Of a stretch of 18,191 nt of DNA, positions 14,141 to 18,191 are shown one piece after another (the stretch's first letter is position 1; each line of letters starts with the position of its first letter). A program made the position numbers and the translations under genes. Origin of the DNA: DASUXA01 sp036378155 (lineage in GTDB: Bacteria > Actinomycetota > Actinomycetes > Mycobacteriales > Micromonosporaceae); assembly GCA_036378155.1 (NCBI GenBank), contig DASUXA010000092.1, positions 1 through 18,191 on the forward strand. Reading direction: 5' to 3'. The notes under the pieces were generated by a model. That model was not told the origin of the DNA and made no database searches. It was given only the letters and a program-made list of their open reading frames with translations.

Positions 14141-14287
14141 CGCTCGATACAGTCCGTAGCGATTTCCGCAACCCGGCCGTATCCCGCCACCGCGACCGGC
14201 GTTAAACCGTGTGCCACTGCCGGGAGCTTCAGCGACGGCAGCGGGTTACCGGCAGACCACCCCTGACCGCGATGGGAGGTGCGCGCG

Positions 14288-15181
14288 ATGACCCCCTTGT
14301 CAGACCGTCGCCGCGCCGAGCGCTTCGCGCAACTGGTCGACGCGGCCGACGGTGGGCGGCACCGGCACAGTCGGTCACCTCTCGACGAGGATCTCGGCGA
14401 CCTGGTGGCGATCAGCCGTCGGGTGAGCGCGCTGCCCATCGACGCGCGACCGGACGACGAGTTCCGGACGAGTCTGCGCGCCATGTTGGTGGCTGCCGTG
14501 GAACGGGACGGCGTCGGATCGACCGAGGCGCCGGTACCCGCTGCTCCGCCCCGGTCCGGTGCCGCGCTGCGCCCGGTCACGCCGCAACGGACCCGTACCC
14601 GGGCGGCGATCGTCGTCGGTCTCGCCGCCGGCGCGATCGCGCTGTCCGGGATGTCGGCGGCGAGCGGCGGGGCGATCCCCGGCGACGCCCTGTACACGGT
14701 GAAGCGGTCCACCGAGAAGGCGCACCTCGCGATCACCAGTTCGCAGGTCACCCGCGGGCAGTTGTACCTGGAGTTCGCCCGGACCCGACTGGGCGAGGCG
14801 CGCGCCGTGCGCGACAACCCGGCTGGTCTCGCCGCGGTGCTGGGCGACATGGACGACGAGACGTCCCTGGGTACCCGGCTGCTCACCCAAGCCGCCGAGG
14901 ACCGGCGCGACGCGACCCCGCTGGACGTCGTCGACCGTTTCGTCGCCGAGCAGCGCGACGACGTGAACCGCCTGCTCACCGGGCTCGCCGGTGAGTCACG
15001 GTCGCGGGTACTGACGTCGCTGGGTCTGCTCACCGCGATCCAGCAGCGCACCGCCGCGCTGCGCCCGACGCTCGCCTGTACCACGCCGGACCGGGGCGTC
15101 GACGACCTTGGACCGATTCCGGGCAGTTGTACCGGTCCGGTTCCCGGCGCCACGCCCGGTTCGAGCACCGGTCACCGCTGA
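14288..15181 (+). CDS. rsbN: RsbN-like anti-sigma factor, DUF5667 membrane protein
   Basis: This is a 297-residue single-pass membrane protein. Residues 1-105 are cytoplasmic and likely bind BldN. About 106-126 are hydrophobic (AAIVVGLAAGAIALSGMSAA). The outside part begins with the DUF5667 signature GGAIPGDALYTVKRSTEKAH (127-146), followed by helical sequence and a Pro/Gly/Ser tail. The ATG has GGGAGG eight nt upstream. A GTG nine nt earlier is in frame but less likely. Position directly after bldN matches S. venezuelae, where RsbN holds BldN inactive and is itself transcribed by BldN. The 147-nt gap leaves room for such a promoter. Assignment rests on synteny and topology. Confidence 0.8.
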   Translation: MTPLSDRRRAERFAQLVDAADGGRHRHSRSPLDEDLGDLVAISRRVSALPIDARPDDEFRTSLRAMLVAAVERDGVGSTEAPVPAAPPRSGAALRPVTPQRTRTRAAIVVGLAAGAIALSGMSAASGGAIPGDALYTVKRSTEKAHLAITSSQVTRGQLYLEFARTRLGEARAVRDNPAGLAAVLGDMDDETSLGTRLLTQAAEDRRDATPLDVVDRFVAEQRDDVNRLLTGLAGESRSRVLTSLGLLTAIQQRTAALRPTLACTTPDRGVDDLGPIPGSCTGPVPGATPGSSTGHR

Positions 15182-15211
15182 GCCACCTGCCGGTTTGGCA
15201 TCGCCGATACC

Positions 15212-15231
15212 CTCGGTCAGGATGACCTGAG
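15212..15231 (+). other. Small hairpin between rsbN-like and HAD-IB genes
   Basis: CTCGGTCAGGATGACCTGAG can form an 8-bp stem with one bulged T and a GGA loop. No T-tract follows, so it is not a standard terminator. It ends a few bases before the HAD-IB ribosome-binding site and could affect read-through or translation. Confidence 0.35.
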
Positions 15232-15248
15232 CGCGGAGGGGAGGCGAA

Positions 15249-16115
15249 ATGACGGCGCGTACCAGGCGCAGACAGGTGCAACCGGTCGCGACCGGGTGGG
15301 CCGCGACCGAGCTCGAACAGGCTCTGACCGTGCCACCGGACCCGACCGCGGCGGCGTTCTTCGACGTCGACAACACGATGATGCAGGGCGCCTCGATCTA
15401 CTGGTTCGCGCGTGGTCTCGCCGCCCGCGACTACTTCACCACCGCCGACCTGGCGCGGTTCGCCTGGGGCCAGTTGCGGTTCCGGCTGCTCGCCACCGAG
15501 AACGCGGGACACGTGTCGCAGGCGAAGCAGGCGGCGCTCGCCTTCATCGCCGGCTGGCGGGTCAGCGAGATCGAACGGCTCGGCGAGGAGATCTTCGACG
15601 AGCTGATGGCGGAACGGATCTGGTCCGGTAGTCGCGCCCTGGCTCAGCTCCATCTCGACGCCGGGCAGCGGGTGTGGCTGGTCACCGCCGCGCCGATCGA
15701 GCTCGCCCGGATCATCGCCGCCCGGCTCGGGTTGACCGGCGCGCTCGGTACCGTCGCCGAGGTCGAGGACGGCAAGTACACCGGTCGCCTGGTCGGCGAC
15801 CTGCTGCACGGCGCGGCGAAGGCGGACGCGATCCGCGCCCTGGCGGTGACCGAGGGGCTGGACCTGTCGCGCTGCACGGCGTACAGCGACTCGGCGAACG
15901 ACCTGCCGATGCTGTGCGCGGTCGGGCACGCGGTGGCGGTGAACCCGGACCCGGCGCTGCGTCGCGAGGCACGACAGCGCGGCTGGGAGGTGCGCGACTT
16001 CCGTACCGGCCGCAAGGCGGCGAAGGTCGCCGCCCCGCTGGCGCTCGGGATCGGACTCGCCGCCGGGGTGACGATGGCGACCGTGGCGGCGCGCCGGCGG
16101 CGCCCGGCGGGCTGA
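15249..16115 (+). CDS. HAD-IB family phosphatase with C-terminal membrane segment
   Basis: This 288-residue, SerB/CicA-type HAD hydrolase has motif I FFDVDNTMMQG with nucleophile Asp39 and acid/base Asp41. Motif II is LVTAAP, the conserved Lys is in GAAKADAIRAL, and motif IV is YSDSANDLPML. A hydrophobic segment at about 260-280 followed by ARRRRPAG would anchor it to the inner face of the membrane. Such proteins are often found with PlsC-type acyltransferases, and here one lies convergent next door, suggesting a lipid phosphate substrate. The ATG has GGAGGGGAGG just upstream. It follows the rsbN-like gene by 67 nt and may be co-transcribed with it. Confidence 0.9.
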   Translation: MTARTRRRQVQPVATGWAATELEQALTVPPDPTAAAFFDVDNTMMQGASIYWFARGLAARDYFTTADLARFAWGQLRFRLLATENAGHVSQAKQAALAFIAGWRVSEIERLGEEIFDELMAERIWSGSRALAQLHLDAGQRVWLVTAAPIELARIIAARLGLTGALGTVAEVEDGKYTGRLVGDLLHGAAKADAIRALAVTEGLDLSRCTAYSDSANDLPMLCAVGHAVAVNPDPALRREARQRGWEVRDFRTGRKAAKVAAPLALGIGLAAGVTMATVAARRRRPAG

Positions 16116-16190
16116 AACGAAGGCAGCGGGCTCACCGTCTCGCCGTCGCCGCGTCCGTGGGGCGTCGGCACGGTGGCGGCGCGCGACCGG

Positions 16191-17066
16191 TCAGGGTTCG
16201 AACGGGTCGGGGCGGCGCTGCAGCAACTCGTACAACGTGTGCTGGATCGTTTCGCGTACCTGGTCGGCGAGGTTGAACACGACGATCGGGTCGTCGGCGG
16301 CGTCGATGTAGTCGTCGGTGGGGATCGGCTCGCCGAACTCGATCAGCCACTTCGACGGCAGCGGTACCAGACCCAGCGGTCCCAGCCACGGGAACGTCGG
16401 CGTGACCGGGAAGTACGGGGTGCCGAGCAGCCGGGCGAGCGGCTTGATGTTGCCGATCAGCGGGTAGATTTCCTCCGCGCCCACGATGGACACCGGGATG
16501 ATCGGGGTCTTGGTGCGCAGCGCCGCCGACACGAACCCGCCCCGGCCGAACCGCTGCAGCTTGTACCGGTCGCGGAACGGTTTGCCGATGCCCTTGAACC
16601 CCTCCGGGAACACGCCGACGAGTTCACCCTTTTCCAGCAGCCGTTCCACGTCGGGGTTGCACGCCAACGTCCCGCCGGTCTTACGGGCGAGTTCGGACAC
16701 GAACGGCAGCCGGAACACCAGGTCGGCGCCCAGCAGGCGGAGGTACCGGTGGTTCGGGTGCTCGTCGTGCACGGCGAGCGCGAGGATCAGCGCGTCCATC
16801 GCGACGGTTCCCGAGTGGTTCGCCACCACCAGCGCCGGTCCGTCGCCGGGCAGGTGCTCGACGCCGGTCACCTCGACCCGGAACCAGTCCCGGTACAGCG
16901 GACGCAGCATCGGGTGCAGGACGTGGTCGGTCAGCTCGCGGTCGAAGCCGAACTCGTCGACCTCGTAGTCCCCGGTCACCCGGCGGCGGAGGAAGGCGAG
17001 CGCGTTCGCGACCCGCTCGTCCCAGACGTCGCGCCGCTCGCTCCCGCTGTCGTCGTGCACGGTCAT
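16191..17066 (-). CDS. PlsC-like lysophospholipid acyltransferase family protein
   Basis: This 291-residue protein has the 1-acylglycerol-phosphate acyltransferase core. ALVVANHSGTVAMDALI (78-94) holds His84 and Asp91, spaced as Hx6D rather than the canonical Hx4D. FPEGFKGIGK (153-162) is the motif that binds the glycerol-phosphate, and TPIIPVSIVGAEE carries the later conserved proline. There is no clear signal peptide; association with the membrane is through the fold. The ATG at 17066 overlaps the epimerase stop by 4 nt, so the two are one operon. The acceptor (lysophosphatidate or another lipid) cannot be determined. Confidence 0.9.
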   Translation of the reverse strand: MTVHDDSGSERRDVWDERVANALAFLRRRVTGDYEVDEFGFDRELTDHVLHPMLRPLYRDWFRVEVTGVEHLPGDGPALVVANHSGTVAMDALILALAVHDEHPNHRYLRLLGADLVFRLPFVSELARKTGGTLACNPDVERLLEKGELVGVFPEGFKGIGKPFRDRYKLQRFGRGGFVSAALRTKTPIIPVSIVGAEEIYPLIGNIKPLARLLGTPYFPVTPTFPWLGPLGLVPLPSKWLIEFGEPIPTDDYIDAADDPIVVFNLADQVRETIQHTLYELLQRRPDPFEP

Positions 17067-18097
17067 GCCCGTACCCCGCTCATCCGTCGCCGTACCGCCC
17101 GGATCTGCGCGAGGATCACCTGCTCGGCGGCGTGTACCGCGTCGCGGGGCAGCACCTCGCCGTGACCGCGGACGAAGTCGTCGAACGCGTCGGCGGTCGA
17201 CCGGGGCTGGTAGCCGAACTCGCGGACCAGTCGGGTGATGTCGACGACCCGACCGTGGACGAACAGGTCGAGCTGGTCGAGGCTGACGGTACGGGCGAGC
17301 GAGGCGCTGACGGACAGCCCCTGTTCGGCGATGGGCATCGGGATCCGCCCGGCGCGACGTACCGCCTGCGACAGCGTCAGCACACCGGGTCCGGCGACGT
17401 TGAAGGTGCCGGGGTGGTCCTCGACGACCGCCCGGTGCAGTACCTCCAGCACGTCGTCGACGTGGACGAACTGCAGTCGCGGGTCGCGGCCGAGCACGGT
17501 GGGCACGACGGGTTGGGCGAAGTACCGGGTGAGCGACGTGTTCGCCAGCCGCCCGATGAACGGCGCGAAGCGCAGGATCGTCGCGCACACGTCGGGGCGG
17601 CGACGCCGGAACCCGCGCACGTACCCCTCGATGTCGAGCACGTCGCGGGCAAACCCGCCGCGCGGCACCTCGCGAGGCTCGGTGTCCTCGGTGAACACCG
17701 CCGGGTCGCGGAACGACGCGCCGTACGCCGCGGTCGACGAGCGGATCACCAGCTTGCGCAGCCGCGGCGCCTGCTGGCAGGCCGCGAGCAGCTGCATGGT
17801 GCCGATCACGTTCTGTTCCTTCATCGCCGGCCGCCCGCCGGACTTGCCGTCCGGCGCGGTCACCACGGCGAGGTGCGCGACCATTTCGGCGCCCAGGTCG
17901 GCGATCGCCGGACCGGCCGCGCGCAGGTCGACGCTGATCAGCTCGACCTCTTCCAGCAGCGGCGCCAGCTCCGCGAGCGGGTCGGCGCCGTCCATGCCGA
18001 CGACCCGGCCGACCGCCGGGTCCGCGGCCAGTCGGGCGGCGACGTGCGCGGCGATGTACCGGCTTACGCCGGTCACCACCACCACAGGAGGCGTCAT
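17063..18097 (-). CDS. NAD-dependent epimerase/dehydratase-like (extended SDR) protein
   Basis: This 344-residue extended short-chain dehydrogenase-like protein has an N-terminal nucleotide loop VVTGVSRYIAAHVAARL (7-23), where the usual TGxxGxxG has Arg13 and Ala16 in place of two glycines. Other family features are HLAVVTAPDG (strand 4), IRSSTAAYG (strand 5), and LQFVHVDDVLEVL, the late extended-SDR motif. No clear YxxxK catalytic pair is visible, so it may be an atypical SDR that binds NAD(H) weakly or acts non-enzymatically. It lies between the bS22-like gene and the acyltransferase. The start is ATG 18097 with a poor Shine-Dalgarno. Confidence 0.88.
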   Translation of the reverse strand: MTPPVVVVTGVSRYIAAHVAARLAADPAVGRVVGMDGADPLAELAPLLEEVELISVDLRAAGPAIADLGAEMVAHLAVVTAPDGKSGGRPAMKEQNVIGTMQLLAACQQAPRLRKLVIRSSTAAYGASFRDPAVFTEDTEPREVPRGGFARDVLDIEGYVRGFRRRRPDVCATILRFAPFIGRLANTSLTRYFAQPVVPTVLGRDPRLQFVHVDDVLEVLHRAVVEDHPGTFNVAGPGVLTLSQAVRRAGRIPMPIAEQGLSVSASLARTVSLDQLDLFVHGRVVDITRLVREFGYQPRSTADAFDDFVRGHGEVLPRDAVHAAEQVILAQIRAVRRRMSGVRA

Positions 18098-18121
18098 TGC
18101 CTTGAGCCTTCGGGTGGTCCC

Positions 18122-18139
18122 GCGGCCGTTGCCGGCCGC
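18122..18139 (-). terminator. GC-rich hairpin after the bS22-like gene
   Basis: GCGGCCGTTGCCGGCCGC forms a perfect 6-bp stem with a 6-nt loop, directly after the stop codon at 18140. There is no T-tract on the minus strand, so it may attenuate rather than end transcription before the epimerase gene. Confidence 0.4.
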
Positions 18140-18191
18140 TTACTTGCCGAGACGACGACGCTGGACGCGGGTCTTGCGCAGCAGCTTGCGG
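18140..18191 (-). CDS. Small basic ribosomal protein, AURKAIP1/COX24 (bS22) family (partial, N-terminus off right edge)
   Basis: The visible C-terminus is RKLLRKTRVQRRRLGK followed by TAA. This is the characteristic end of the roughly 33-residue actinobacterial protein annotated as AURKAIP1/COX24 domain-containing. It has been seen in mycobacterial ribosome structures as bS22, bound near the decoding region of the small subunit. Roughly half of the gene is in the window. Its location just upstream of an epimerase-like gene is, to my knowledge, common in actinobacteria. Confidence 0.85.
   Translation of the reverse strand, partial: RKLLRKTRVQRRRLGK

Noticed and set aside
14141..14287. Specific BldN-dependent promoter for the rsbN-like gene
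   Set aside because: Expected from Streptomyces, but I cannot place the -35 and -10 with confidence from sequence alone.
16116..16190. Bidirectional terminator between the converging HAD-IB and acyltransferase genes
   Set aside because: The stretch is GC-rich with only imperfect stems and no T-tract on either strand.

Overview
The window is very GC-rich (about 70% or more, with strongly GC-biased third codon positions). It carries a neighbourhood typical of filamentous actinobacteria: rex-hemACDB beside a bldN-like sigma factor and its anti-sigma factor. In Streptomyces coelicolor rex and bldN are also near neighbours. The 57-bp repeat type, the BldN and Rex sequences and the small C-terminal bS22-like gene fit an actinomycete. 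Micromonosporaceae is my best guess, but that is inference.

Layout, left to right. (1) 1-1210, minus: 5' part of a large regulator with a class III adenylate cyclase domain followed by an NB-ARC-like ATPase, running off the left edge. (2) 1449-2714: a divergent pair, a zinc-ribbon FmdB-like protein (minus) and a membrane-anchored lytic transglycosylase (plus), followed by a tandem GNAT acetyltransferase (plus). (3) 3849-9530, minus: the rex-hemA-hemC-hemD-hemB operon. It makes porphobilinogen and uroporphyrinogen III by the C5 pathway. Junctions are 4-nt overlaps except for a 9-nt gap before hemB. A well-formed Rex operator lies over the promoter upstream of rex. (4) 9713-12204, minus: AMP-dependent acyl-CoA synthetase, glutaredoxin-like protein and a HAD hydrolase. 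(5) 12205-13162: a relatively AT-richer divergent regulatory region with inverted repeats, then a possible leader ORF containing five 57-bp tandem repeats. This ORF ends in a GTGA overlap with the bldN start. (6) 13163-16115, plus: bldN, rsbN-like anti-sigma factor, HAD-IB phosphatase. (7) 16191-18191, minus: small basic ribosomal protein of the AURKAIP1/COX24 (bS22) family cut by the right edge, NAD-dependent epimerase-like protein, and a PlsC-like acyltransferase, converging on the HAD-IB gene.

How the parts fit. Rex senses NADH/NAD+ and probably represses its own heme operon through the operator at 9630-9647. BldN is a developmental sigma factor held by the membrane protein RsbN. The HAD-IB and PlsC-like genes suggest lipid phosphate or phospholipid remodelling.

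The least explained part of the window is the 57-bp repeat array in front of bldN. Because the unit is a multiple of three, changes in copy number would keep the upstream reading frame coupled to the bldN start. No complete mobile element, tRNA, rRNA or CRISPR array was seen.
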